Below the pieces are notes generated by a model. That model saw only the letters and a list, made by a program, of their open reading frames with translations. It did no database searches and had not been told where the DNA came from. Positions 1 through 9,431 of a DNA stretch of 15,066 bases are shown one piece after another. The stretch comes from Dinochytrium kinnereticum (Eukaryota; Chytridiomycota; Chytridiomycetes; Chytridiales; Chytridiaceae). Position 1 is the stretch's first letter. Each line of letters starts with the position of its first letter. The DNA lies in the NCBI GenBank assembly GCA_027604005.1, contig JADGJT010000484.1:1-15066 (forward strand), read 5' to 3'. The position numbers and the translations under genes are program-made.

Positions 1-29
1 AAGTAAGTTTTACTCTTGACCTTCTATAC

Positions 30-849
30 CTCAATTGAGTCGCTTGAGCCATTGGAAGACTTTGAACTATGGGTACTTCGACGGTCCAAGGAGCTGGGCC
101 TCGATCCTAGTGAAGGCTGCTTCGAGGATCTTTCAAGCGATGGATAAGACGTCCGTATGGGGGGTTGGAGAGAAGGATTTGATGAGAGCACGACACTTGC
201 CTGTTTACTTTCTTTATAAATCTCTGGTCGACTATCGGTCTTTAGGTGGTTCGCAATATTGTTTCCTGGCAATGAAGTTTCTACATTCAATGCCGAAAGC
301 CCCGAGTCTCCAGCCCCAGCACTGGTTTCCCGTGTCCGATAAATAATATTCGAAGTATCTTGAGAGCGCTCCGGCGTATTTCCGCTACTCCAGTGCTGCT
401 CATTACGAAGATTGTGAGATGATCCACTGTAAGAAGGAGGAATCGTTGAAATTTGTTTTTTGGTTTCATCAAAGCTATGACGACGACGCTGGGTATAGGG
501 GTGGTTGGATCCTTCCGTCGTCAAAGACTGATTGTTGATAGCTTTACGGGAAAAGTCAAACTTTGTGGGCATTGGCTGCTGATCAGATGTTCGATCGTGA
601 GTCTTCGTTGTATGATGCGGCGAATGGGTCGATAAGCTAAGGCCAGAACTGAAAAGAAGCGAAGAGACAAATGATGTAATCCAGTGGCCCAGCTTTAACT
701 CCTCCGTACCTCTTTTGTTCAATGTGTTAGTTTCTTTTAGAGGAAATGGAATTCTCATACCTGCTTTTATTTATCGCTGGGGTGAACTCATTTTTTCCGA
801 TATAGTCAGAGATGGACTCCTGAAGCGAGGCTGTAGGCGGTGATTCCAT
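30..849 (-). CDS. CaaX-family paralogue D, 5' part only, runs off left edge
   Basis: Function is not recognised. I read exon 1 at 849-761 (ATG at 849) and exon 2 at 648-30, joined across a 112-base gtatga...ttttcag intron. Exon 1 carries the family motif LQESISDYIGKNEFTP at residues 9-24. Exon 2 is rich in Ser, Thr, Arg and His and contains QRRRHSFD at residues 83-90, matching the basic S/T-F/L-D motif of the paralogues. Unlike its relatives, no microexon separates the DY-motif from the next exon; exon 1 instead reads on a few codons and joins directly in phase 2. About 236 residues are visible. The frame reaches TAG at 24-26, directly after a possible donor (GAG|gtatag at 29). The gene therefore either splices to an exon outside the window, where a CaaX end would be expected, or stops here without one. 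Family membership is fairly sure; the 3' end is not. Confidence 0.62.
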
Positions 850-1195
850 TTATTTGGTTAAGTTCGTTTCCTTCTTTGATCATGAATATTCGCAAGAAGG
901 ATTTACAGGTTTTCATAATCTCCGAAATTGGATTCACAATGCTTATGCTTTCGATCACGACGACGTTGATTCCGCTACACTTTCCAGATGATATTCCGGC
1001 CTTCCATTGGCGATAATATACATATTGGCCTAGAAAAGGCTATCTGCTAATCTACGGAAGTGCTCCTTAAATTGAAGTTCGTTTTTCACGCTCATTCTCT
1101 TTCAAGCTCTTTCAACATGCCTGTCTTATACGCAATGATACATGTACGTACTTCAATTTTCTCACTTTTTCTGTTTATAAATTCGTTCAATGTTT
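850..1195. other. Intergenic, between paralogue C stop and paralogue D start
   Basis: This 346-base AT-rich stretch should hold the 3' untranslated region of the gene ending at 1196 and the promoter of the gene starting at 849. Small open frames here have no family motifs or coding-like character. I see no RNA gene or repeat. Confidence 0.5.
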
Positions 1196-3273
1196 TCATA
1201 ATATCGAGCATTTACATCTCGCACTTTCCTTCTCGGGTATTGATCCATCCTTTTTTATCTTCATTATATTTTCAATCTTACTCTCAGACGTAGAGTTCAG
1301 TGAAGTCTCTTTTGCATATTCGGCTTGCATAGCCTTCGAACTCTCAATTTCGACAGGTAGCGGTAGAACAAGGCTCCCGATTCTAAGGGGTACCTCTAAA
1401 TCTGCACTTCCCCGTCGCTTCGGCAAAACTGTTAATGACTTTGAGTCTTTGGAGGAAACTGAAGGTTCGCTTTGGTCGTCGATTCGGGAAAGTACTGAAG
1501 GGCATTTGTCAATTCTATTGTAATAAGAGAAAGTCATTTGATGTTAAGGTGTCGCCGAAAAAAACGTGTACTTGCAGTGATTTTGGAAAGCCGTACCCTA
1601 CTACGTTGTGACGACCGCCTTCATCTGTCTTTGTTTTTGAGAGACCCTCAAAATCGATCGACCTCGATGAAAACCCATTCTCGGCTTCTATAGATTTTGA
1701 TGTTATCTTGTCCTGGCAACCTTCGCTGCAAAGATTGTTTGATGTAGTTCGAAGGCTAGATACTTGCTCTGAACGAACTTCGGAAGGGTCAAAGATAGAG
1801 GCATGGTCCAAATATTCCGTGTCGTCGTCGGTTCTTATCGATTCAAAAAGTTTCGATGTTTGTTTAGAGCGGGAAGACCTCATCAGCTTTGTGTTCCCGT
1901 TAAGCTCCGCTGTCATACGTCTTGGTACTATATTTATCTGAGCTAGTGGTGCGTTTACTTTTGACTGTCGACTTGTATCGGGAGAGGAAATGATAGGTCC
2001 ACTCATCGAGTATTTCATGGAATTTCTTTGGGAAGATGATTGCCTTAGCATCTATGGAATGAGACGACCGATTTTTGGAGCTGCCGACAGAAATAAGTTC
2101 CGTGCTTTCTAAGTAACGGGAATATTCGCTGGTACCCGTTTCAGCTGCAGAACTTCGGCGGCGTGATTGTGGAAATTGATAGATGCTAAACTCGTCGGAA
2201 AGCGATCTGATAAATCCTAGAATGAAGGTGAACGGCATAATAGAATGATTAAACTGACCAAGTATCCCACTTTGCGATGAATCTGTTTCATTAGGCCCAG
2301 CTCTGATATATTAGTAAGCTCAAAGATGCGGGATTTGTCTCCTTACGGAAGAAACCCTTCTTTTTCGGTATAGTCAGTTAGCGTCTCAAAGGCAAGTATT
2401 GGTGTCTCTCCCGTTTGGCTGGAATGAGCCAAGTCGGCTGCATATTTCGCACTTATGGAAGATATGGATCGCATGGTCCTAATATCTCGTTCTCCCCCAT
2501 CTCCACTCGAATGATGACTTGAGCCAAATTCCAAGGAACCCGGCTTTGTATTCGGAATCGTCAAAGCTGGTTCTTCTATAAACGCCATACTGATTCGTTC
2601 CTTTTCGCCAGTGGTGTAAGGGATCGGCTTGAAATTCAAAGGTTTTGAAAACACAGTTGGGGTGCCATGTGAGCTGGTTCCATCATCGCTACGTTGAATT
2701 GACCCCCGTCGGCCGTTTTTAGGTACGGCATAATCTGCTTCGGACGGTCGAAGAACATGAGACGGTGAGCCTATTGAAACCGAAATTTTGGATCCACCAG
2801 GCTCGACTTTGTTCTTGGACAGCTTCTTTTGGGGTGCTTCGGACAACTCAACCGAAGCCTTCCGCGCGTGAAGAGTAGGAAGGCCATCTGCGCTGCGATG
2901 CGCTTTAGCCATACTGTCGTTGGAGATTTTCACTAATACATGGAAGCTACTAGTGCTGCTTTTGGATGTGATAATAGAATGGCGCTTGGGAGCGGCCCTG
3001 TGTCTATGAAAGGGGCCGGAAAAGTCGCCTGATGATGACCTAACGAAATCTAAAAAGATACATGAGAAAATGATAAGACATCAAGGCCCATTACCATTAA
3101 ACCCATGAGAAGAAGCGCCAGACGATGTTTGGATTGGTCTGATGAATGCATTGCAAAAGGAATTAGTCGGCTCGTATGGATATCAAGAGCAGTTAATGGC
3201 CTATTTCTCACCTGATCAGGTCCTCTTTCTCGAGGTAGTCGGCGAGCGACTCCGTCAGCACCGCAGGCTCCAT
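1196..3273 (-). CDS. CaaX-family paralogue C, two DY modules, ends CKCSIL
   Basis: Function is not recognised. My model has seven exons: 3273-3212, 3138-3095, 3049-2347, 2302-2259, 2216-2069, 2025-1576 and 1514-1196, giving 589 residues. The start ATG has an in-frame stop just upstream. Residues 6-20 read LTESLADYLEKEDLI, then a 44-base microexon, then FVRSSSGDF (37-45). The second module has FETLTDYTEKEGFLP (256-270), another 44-base microexon, then FIRSLSDEF. The rest is Ser/Thr-rich and looks disordered. The end CKCSIL is a CaaX prenylation signal with a second Cys two residues upstream. The first four introns are clean. Intron five (2068-2026, 43 bases) has a poor donor; a 37-base alternative at 2089-2053 gives the same downstream frame. 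The last intron keeps frame only with a GC donor (gcaagt at 1575) joined to the acceptor before 1514. If these two junctions are wrong, the gene could be a decaying copy. Confidence 0.66.
2259..2302 (-). other. Microexon, second module of paralogue C
   Basis: This 44-base exon lies between atatcag and gtcagt. It enters in phase 2 (completing the Pro codon of the DY motif) and leaves in phase 1. It encodes AGPNETDSSQSGIL and the first base of a Gly codon. Confidence 0.7.
3095..3138 (-). other. Microexon, first module of paralogue C
   Basis: This 44-base exon lies between attcatcag and gtaatg, in phase 2 and out in phase 1. It encodes PIQTSSGASSHGFN plus the first base of an Asp codon. Without it the flanking exons do not share a frame. 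Confidence 0.7.
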
Positions 3274-3446
3274 AAAGATGAGCGATTCTTACCAGACTCC
3301 CAGTTGACAAAGGCGCCGTCGTTTAGGCTTTCAATTCGGAAAGTAAATCCCTTTGTTCTTTCGGAGATCGGCCTCGATCTGTAAATCATGCTCTGAGCAG
3401 GCCCTGCGGAGAAAGAATTGCCTTTTATTAACCTTGATTTTCTGCC

Positions 3447-5606
3447 TCAAAGAATCATGCAGTTGCAACTTGAAGTTGGCTCCTCCGTCCTTTCATTTTC
3501 TCGTACGAGACACTCTTTTCTCTTTAAGACCTTGGAAAGTTCAACATCTGATTTACCTCCAACCAGCCCTACCAAACGGGTTGATTTCTGTCCTGGCACA
3601 CAGCGTTTCCCATTCTTTTTGGTAGAATTGGTCCCAACCCTTGATTCAGAATCTGGCTCGGAAGAGGCAGACTCATTGCTCTGGCCATCGGTTCGCAATG
3701 GTTCTTTCGAATGCACCGTGAATAGAACGCTGTTAGGGGAAGATTCCGATGAATTCATCTCAGCGGCCTTCCGTCCTTGGTTGTTACATGTTGCTGGTGG
3801 TATAGCACAGTTGTATAACTCTAGGGTTCGCAGATTTGCATGGCTGTGGTGCTCAGTCTTCGTGTGATCCAGCTGGGCTTCACTGATGAGTGGTCGTGCC
3901 TCGGCTGTGATTTCAGATGTCTTTCCTGATGAAGATTCATTGTTAGTTTTGACTGAGTGTGCTTTGCTTCGTTGTTCGTCAAAACCTTGTTGGCCATTCA
4001 AGCGGGATGGAGCCAAAGAGGAGGATGTTCCTTCTGAATGGGCCGAATTCTCCCTTGGTAACCTCAGGTCTGACCTCGAAAGGATGGACAGTACACTGAG
4101 GACCGATGTCGGCATGTTTGGAGTTGCGACTGTGGCCGTTGCTCCAGTGGGATTGTCATCTTCAGCATTCACTACGATTGTCAGTTTTGACGATGGTGTC
4201 GAAGATGCAGTTGAGTTTGTTATCTGAGATCTTTTGCTATCCCTGTTATTACGGTAAGGTCGTTGTTGGGACGGGGAATTCGCATCTCTGCTATTTTTTC
4301 TTTCACGGCGACGAAGAATCTGCTGCTGACTGTTTGACTTGGAACCGATAGTTTGGCATGTTCCTGCGCGAGGGATTGCACCAAATGATTGCTTTGAGTC
4401 GCTGCGCTCGTGTCTATTCTCCATGCCTCTACTCGACACATCGTTAAATGTTGTAAGCCTTGTCACAATGGGCGGGGTCCTAGACTGCGGTTTGCTCAAT
4501 GTTGTGAATTCAGGGGACCTTGCGGAGCTTGTCAGAAAATCTAAAGTATGCCTACGTCGACGTGATGGTGTGGGCGATTTCGTGTTGATGTTTCCTCTGT
4601 CAGGCCTGGCGACATGAACTTCTATTCCAAAGATCTCTGATATTTCGAGTGCATACAGTCCTAATTGAGAGGTGCTACTGGATGCAGTCCATTTGGACCT
4701 GGCACTATCCGCTATATACATTGATCCTGCTGTGCGATTGCTCGCTCTCAACGTGTCATTGGCTGAACGATCATTGAGGCTTCCCATTCCTGTGAGTGAA
4801 TCCCGGTGTGGCTTCACTGTGGGTTGACGGCTTTTCCAGAAATCTCCCGACCATGAGCGTCTCAGCCCTGGATACCGAGTAAGCATATTGACGGAAGAAA
4901 TTAAGTATTCTTAATTTACCTTTCACTCCACGAGAATCTCTCGCCGTGGATTGCGAGATTCTAATTCCTTCCATAAGTGAATTGAGATGATTGGAAACGG
5001 TCCAGAGCAAAAATAAAAAGTGAGAAGTGTAGTTTGAACATACGGAGTAAATTCTGTTTTGTTAAGATAATCCGACAGGGCCTCTTGCAATGATGACGAA
5101 ATCACGTCTGTACCCGAATCGATAAACGGATTTTCTCGTCGCCATCCTGAAATTCTCTTTGGCTTCCCTAATGAAAGCAAGGTATCGAATTCATATGGTG
5201 CTCCTACAGTAACGGAGCCTGTCCTTGATCTGGCTGCCTCCTTCTTCCGAATGATTTCTAAATCCTTGATCATTCCAGCAGGTTCTCTAGATCTCATGAA
5301 ATCACCACTATCCTGACTGTGCTGGCAGTGTTGCCCATAAATAGCCCTGTTCGCCGAAATATTCCCTGACCACGTTCTGGTAACTTCTGAATATTAAGTG
5401 AGTTGTAAGTCATTGGTGAGGTCTAAGCAATATACCACCATTTGACCCAACTTTCCCTGTTATGCAGTCGAAACTGTGGGAATCATGAATAGAGTCGAGA
5501 CATTTTATTGCATATAAACGACTTACTACGGTATGTATTCTTTCTTATCGACATAATCTGCGAGAGCCTCTTGAAGAACTGCCGAAGATTTAATCGGCGT
5601 ATTCAT
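3447..5606 (-). CDS. CaaX-family paralogue B, two DY modules, ends CNCMIL
   Basis: Function is not recognised. Five exons (5606-5527, 5473-5436, 5386-5044, 4960-4920, 4867-3447) give an uninterrupted 640-residue protein with consensus-like splice sites. An in-frame stop lies just upstream of the ATG. Order along the protein: LQEALADYVDKKEYIP (11-26), a microexon peptide, VTRTWSGN (41-48), a charged stretch including SRTGSV, LQEALSDYLNKTEFTP (139-154), a second microexon peptide, LRRSWSGDF (169-177), IFGIEVHVARP (246-256), RRRRHTLD (270-277), then a long Ser/Thr/Arg-rich tail. No membrane segment or enzyme domain is visible. CNCMIL predicts prenylation with Leu in the last position, which in known systems favours geranylgeranylation; the extra Cys could be palmitoylated. 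It is the closest relative of the 8503-6249 gene, aligning with it over the second, third and last exons, so the two look like a fairly recent tandem duplication. Confidence 0.84.
4920..4960 (-). other. Microexon, second module of paralogue B
   Basis: This 41-base exon lies between ggaattag and gtaaat, in phase 2 and out in phase 1. It encodes ISQSTARDSRGVK plus the first base of Gly. It has the same length, and a similar D-x-[R/K]-G-V-x-G end, as the matching microexon of the 8503-6249 paralogue. Confidence 0.78.
5436..5473 (-). other. Microexon, first module of paralogue B
   Basis: This 38-base exon lies between tcccacag and gtatat, in phase 2 and out in phase 1. It completes a Tyr codon, encodes FDCITGKVGSNG and gives the first base of Glu before VTRTWSGN. 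Confidence 0.72.
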
Positions 5607-6248
5607 GATGGACTTTGCAATGTACTATTTAGAAGAGAAGCGCATTGGAAATAACGTTTTGACGAACAACATACTATGTCGATCCTATTCTTCTCATTGG
5701 TTTCTTATGATGATGTCCTGTATGCATTTGACCTTGGAACAAAATCAGAGATCAGCATGGAGATTTGCCTTTAAGGTTGATGCATGATCGCTTATCTATA
5801 ACATTCCCAAATTGATTCCGTTGCTGCGAGGTGGCTGAACGCATAGAATTGCTTCCTGTCCTAGTTCTCCCTTTCTAATGCACTCAGTACTTTGTATCTC
5901 ATGTAATAGGGTGAAATGTACCAGGCAGCGTTTTTATGTGGTGTAATAAATGAGCAGAATTGGGCTCAACGCGTTTTAAGTTTGTCATTAATAATGACTG
6001 TGTGCGACGGTTCCGCAGACCAACATCTTTAGTTGTGTCTGAGGATTTCATCTTTTTTAACGCTTATCTGGCCAGCTACGGGCTTCGAGGATGAACGAGT
6101 AAAACTAAGCTTGGCGGTTTGGGCGATATCTACCTTACAAATATCTTCATTAAAATTTGATGTTTGCCTTCATCTGTCTCAACCTAGGCCAGTTTATTAT
6201 CTCACGCCAGACGTAAAGATATCTTCGCATAACTTCCGTAAAATCCAG
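5607..6248. other. Intergenic, promoter side of paralogue B and 3' side of paralogue A
   Basis: This stretch of about 640 bases is AT-rich. Short open frames on the plus strand (5605-5787, 6033-6260) lack any family motif or credible splice context. I see no RNA gene, inverted repeat or mobile element. It should hold the promoter and 5' leader of the gene starting at 5606. Confidence 0.5.
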
Positions 6249-8503
6249 TCAAAGTATTAGACACGCGCATTTGCTCATGGCCTCCTCTCTATGCGGACGT
6301 TCTGGCTGTGAGAAATCCTTCTCTTTCGACTCTTGACCCTCCAAGTCTCCGGAAGGCCCAACGGCTCCTTCAGTTCCACCAAGTCTTGTTAAATGGGCCA
6401 GATGCCTGGTCGGAACACTTTGGCTTTTCTTTCTGGTGCAAGCTGCGCTGATTCCGTTTTCGGATCCGGAGCTCAAATCGCATGAAGCAGACTGTACACT
6501 TTGGCTATCAATTCGAAAAAGCTTTCTTGATACCGGAAGGAGATGAAAGCTTGCAGCGGATGTGTTCGGTGAATTATGTTCCATTATCTTTGTCGCTAGG
6601 TGACTCGGTATTGCTGATGGTATGAGAGCGCTGGGTTGATTCTGGGTATGAAGATTAGAGCTGCTGGTATCCTCTAGTGGCTTTGCCGAGTTCCATAGGA
6701 CTTCAGCTGTGAGTAATCGGCCCTCGTCCACCGTTTCTGGAGCCGGTATTGACGGAGTAGGTTCATGATTCATTTTGACTGAGCTTGCTTTGCCTCGCTC
6801 GTCGTCCAAACTATGTCGGCCGCTTAAGCGAGATGGAACCAAAGAGGATGTTCTTTTAGAGGGCGTTGATGCCTCCCTTGATAAGATTAAGTCTGACTTC
6901 GACAAGGCTGATAGCACGCTTACGACTGATGAATTCGTTGGAGTAGGTTTCGATTTGGTGGGAGGCTCCTCTGCAGCTCGCACTTCGGTTGCCAGTTTTG
7001 ACGATGGTGTCGAGGATAAATTTGACTTGGGTATCTGCGATCCTTTGCCATCTCGGGTATTGCTATAAGATCTTCTGTGTGAAGAGGAATTGGAATCTCT
7101 GCTGGGGGTATTTGAGCTTTCATAACGAGCAAGCCGCTGATGACTATCTGACTTTGAAACGATAATGCGGCGAATTCCGTCTTCAGAGGTATCACGAAAA
7201 CATTGCTGCGAGATGCTGCCATCATGCACATTCTCCGCACCTCTAGTCTGGACATCGCCGAAAGTCGTAAGCTTCGGCATCATAATAGCTGAGGTCTTGT
7301 TGAATGATGATTTACTCAATGACGGAATAGAACCCTGAGACTTTGTGGTATGAATCATAACAGAGCTCACGTCGAAGGTATGTCGACGGGGTCGTGTTGG
7401 TCTCGGCGAGGCTTTGGCATTTTCGGATCCTGGCCGGGCGATATGCGCTTCTATTCCAAAAATGTCAGCAGTATCGACTGCGTAGACACTTGATTTGGAG
7501 GTTCCATTGGATGAAATTCTTTTTCTTCCTGTAGCGCTATCCGTTGAGTAGGTAGATCGTCCGATGCTCCTGCTTGATCTCAACATATCGTTTGATGAGC
7601 GATTGGGAAGAGCACTCCGACTTCGCAATCCCGCGAGTGCGCTCTTTGATCGTGCCCGAGATGGATGCGTCCCGGAGAAATCCCCCGACCATGACCGTAT
7701 TAGGCCTGGAGGAGAATCGGTGAACATACTAATAGAGAGTAGGAAGGAAAATATTAACATACAAACCTATCACTCCTTTATTATCTTTCCTCGCGACCTC
7801 GCTATTTCTAGTCACATTTTAGTTTGAATATTAGAAAGAGTCGGTAATGGCCAAACTTACGGAGTAAACTCCATCTTCTCGACGTAATCGGCTAAAGCTT
7901 CCTCTAGCGAATGTGTAATCACATTTTCTGTCGCTCTAGGGAATGAACCTTCACGCTGCAGTCTTAACACCCCGTCCGCTTTCTGGCTCGGCAAAAGACA
8001 AATTTCTAATGGGGCTGTGCCAAGTACCGAGCCCGTTCTTGATAAGTCTGCCATTTTCTTTCGCCGAACATCGTCCCAACTCGTAACGGATGGTACCCTT
8101 GCTGCTTCATACTCCGTGGCCTTGATGAATTCACCACAGTCTTGGCTGTGGGCTCGCTGGCGGTTTGAAGCGTACACGACACTATCTATTGAGCTTTTCT
8201 GGTAAAAGTCTTTTCGGCTCCCTGAACGTAACTTCGTAATCGGCGTGATTTGAGCAGCACTGCGTCCCATAAATTCGCCTGACCATGCCCTGGCGATACC
8301 TGGATCTTAAGTCAGTCGAAAGGTTGATGCAAAGAACAGGCATGCCTTTTGGTTTATCTGCAAGATGCTCGTTTCTAAGAAAACAGTGAGCAAAGAGTTG
8401 CTCGGACTGAATCATGTACTTACGATGGTGAGTACTCCTCCTTGTTGACATAGTCTGCCAGAGTTTCTTGCAAAAGGACAGTAGATGTTGTCATCACGGT
8501 CAT
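6249..8503 (-). CDS. CaaX-family paralogue A, two DY modules, ends CACLIL
   Basis: Function is not recognised. Exons 8503-8424, 8374-8346, 8299-7861, 7807-7767 and 7705-6249 give 681 residues. I chose the ATG at 8503 because exon 1 is then 80 bases with 12 residues up to the motif Gln, exactly as in the 5606-3447 paralogue; in-frame ATGs at 8494 and farther upstream are alternatives. Order: LQETLADYVNKEEYSP (11-26), a microexon, IARAWSGEF (38-46), a region with HSQDCGEF and SRTGSV shared with its neighbour, LEEALADYVEKMEFTP (168-183), a microexon, LIRSWSGDF (198-206), IFGIEAHIARP (278-288), RPRRHTFD (301-308), then a long Ser/Thr-rich tail. The final CLIL, with a Cys two residues upstream, is a CaaX prenylation signal. 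Intron 2 must begin with GC (AAAAG|gcatgc) to keep frame, the weakest point of the model. The gene is divergent from the monooxygenase at 9432. Confidence 0.8.
7767..7807 (-). other. Microexon, second module of paralogue A
   Basis: This 41-base exon lies between gtgactag and gtttgt, in phase 2 and out in phase 1. It encodes NSEVARKDNKGVI plus the first base of Gly, ahead of LIRSWSGDF. A frame-compatible alternative acceptor (tattag before 7729) would bypass it and insert MFTDSPPG instead. Confidence 0.7.
8346..8374 (-). other. Microexon, first module of paralogue A
   Basis: This is the shortest one at 29 bases, after the good acceptor ttttcttag. It enters in phase 2 and leaves in phase 1, encoding NEHLADKPK and the first base of Gly. 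Its donor is GC rather than GT. Confidence 0.58.
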
Positions 8504-8947
8504 GCTGGGTCTCAGACCGTATGAAGGCCAGAAAGAAACAGAATCTTGATTCTTGATCCTGAGGGTTGATCCCATTTGATTGGGCTCTCTTTAATGATGT
8601 GCATGAGCCCAGATTGCCGGTAATCGAATGAGGCGTCGTGTGCCAATGGCAAAAGGAGTTTGGGGGTTGGGGGTTCTTGAACCGCGAAGAGGTGCTGATG
8701 GCAGCCTGTGGTTCCAGCTTCATTTGCTTGTGCTCCCCTCCATCATCTGCCTCCCATGCCAATTGCTCGAACGCCTCACGCTGAGGCTTTTCCCTCTTGC
8801 AGTACTATTTCTGTTCCTCCCAGGCACCAAATACCATTCCTCTCTGCAAATGAGGAAATGAGATTTGCGATATTTTTAGACTGGTTTCTGACTTGCTACT
8901 TAGAAGCGTGATCATGTTAACCAGAGCAACCACACAAAGTGCTCAGT

Positions 8948-8960
8948 CAGTGAGTCACTG
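8948..8960. promoter_or_regulatory. Candidate Gcn4/AP-1-type bZIP site
   Basis: CAGTGAGTCACTG is a perfect inverted repeat around one central base and holds TGAGTCA, the consensus of fungal Gcn4-like bZIP factors. It lies about 445-485 bases from both divergent start codons. A core this short can occur by chance. Confidence 0.35.
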
Positions 8961-9234
8961 AATCCGGATGGTACTTTGGAGGGATCGAACGTGTATGTTC
9001 GATTTGCTTCCTGAACCCACTTCCTCACAAGATAAAGTATTGAGAGAACTGGTCACCAAACAATCAGGGACTTGGAATATTCGGGCAAGCGAAAGAACGG
9101 TGCAAAGTCTGAGTGTCCAACCTTTCCTTCCGCGTAATAATGGTCCAGAGTCCAGACGTGGTGTCGTCGTTACTAGTAAGAGGCAGACGTCGGAGGATCT
9201 CCGGGCCGTGGCGAGCCGATACGGGAGACATCCT

Positions 9235-9240
9235 CACGTG
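9235..9240. promoter_or_regulatory. Candidate E-box CACGTG
   Basis: CACGTG is the palindromic site bound by fungal bHLH factors. It sits about 190 bases upstream of the monooxygenase ATG. Position is the only support beyond the hexamer. Confidence 0.25.
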
Positions 9241-9431
9241 AAAAGTTTGTCAAAATTGGCGGAGACAAGCTTGAAAGGCAAGGGTCCGCAATGTGATGGG
9301 GGCGCCGCTTCATCGCTCTCCGCGACTCAAAAAGATGCTGCGACGGGGCGCGGGTCTTTGTTCTCCCTTGCCGCGGCATAAAGCGACGCCCGTTGGCTCT
9401 TCGCTCAACGAACGACTGGTTTGCAATCGAC

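Larger units (their letters stand above)
8504..9431. other. Divergent intergenic region between paralogue A and the monooxygenase
   Basis: These 928 bases separate two divergent start codons, so they should hold both promoters. I see a TGAGTCA core inside a 13-base palindrome and a CACGTG site (listed separately). An open plus-strand frame of 137 codons (8968-9381) and a minus-strand frame at 8412-8762 show no recognisable motif and are not called as genes. Confidence 0.55.

Noticed and set aside
3418..4351. Long plus-strand frames opposite paralogue B (149, 113 and 81 codons)
   Set aside because: They are antisense shadows of the large last exon, whose family motifs and CaaX end support the minus strand.
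4868..4886. ATG at 4886 as an independent gene start for the large exon of paralogue B
   Set aside because: A 41-base microexon and a cag acceptor before 4867 join this exon to upstream exons in frame, matching paralogue A; the ATG falls in the intron.
8949..8959. Palindrome read as a stem-loop terminator
   Set aside because: It is too short for a stable hairpin and sits between divergent eukaryotic starts; a bZIP site explains it better.
8968..9381. Open plus-strand frame of 137 codons upstream of the monooxygenase
   Set aside because: No recognisable motif, no splice links and it fills the divergent promoter region; probably chance.
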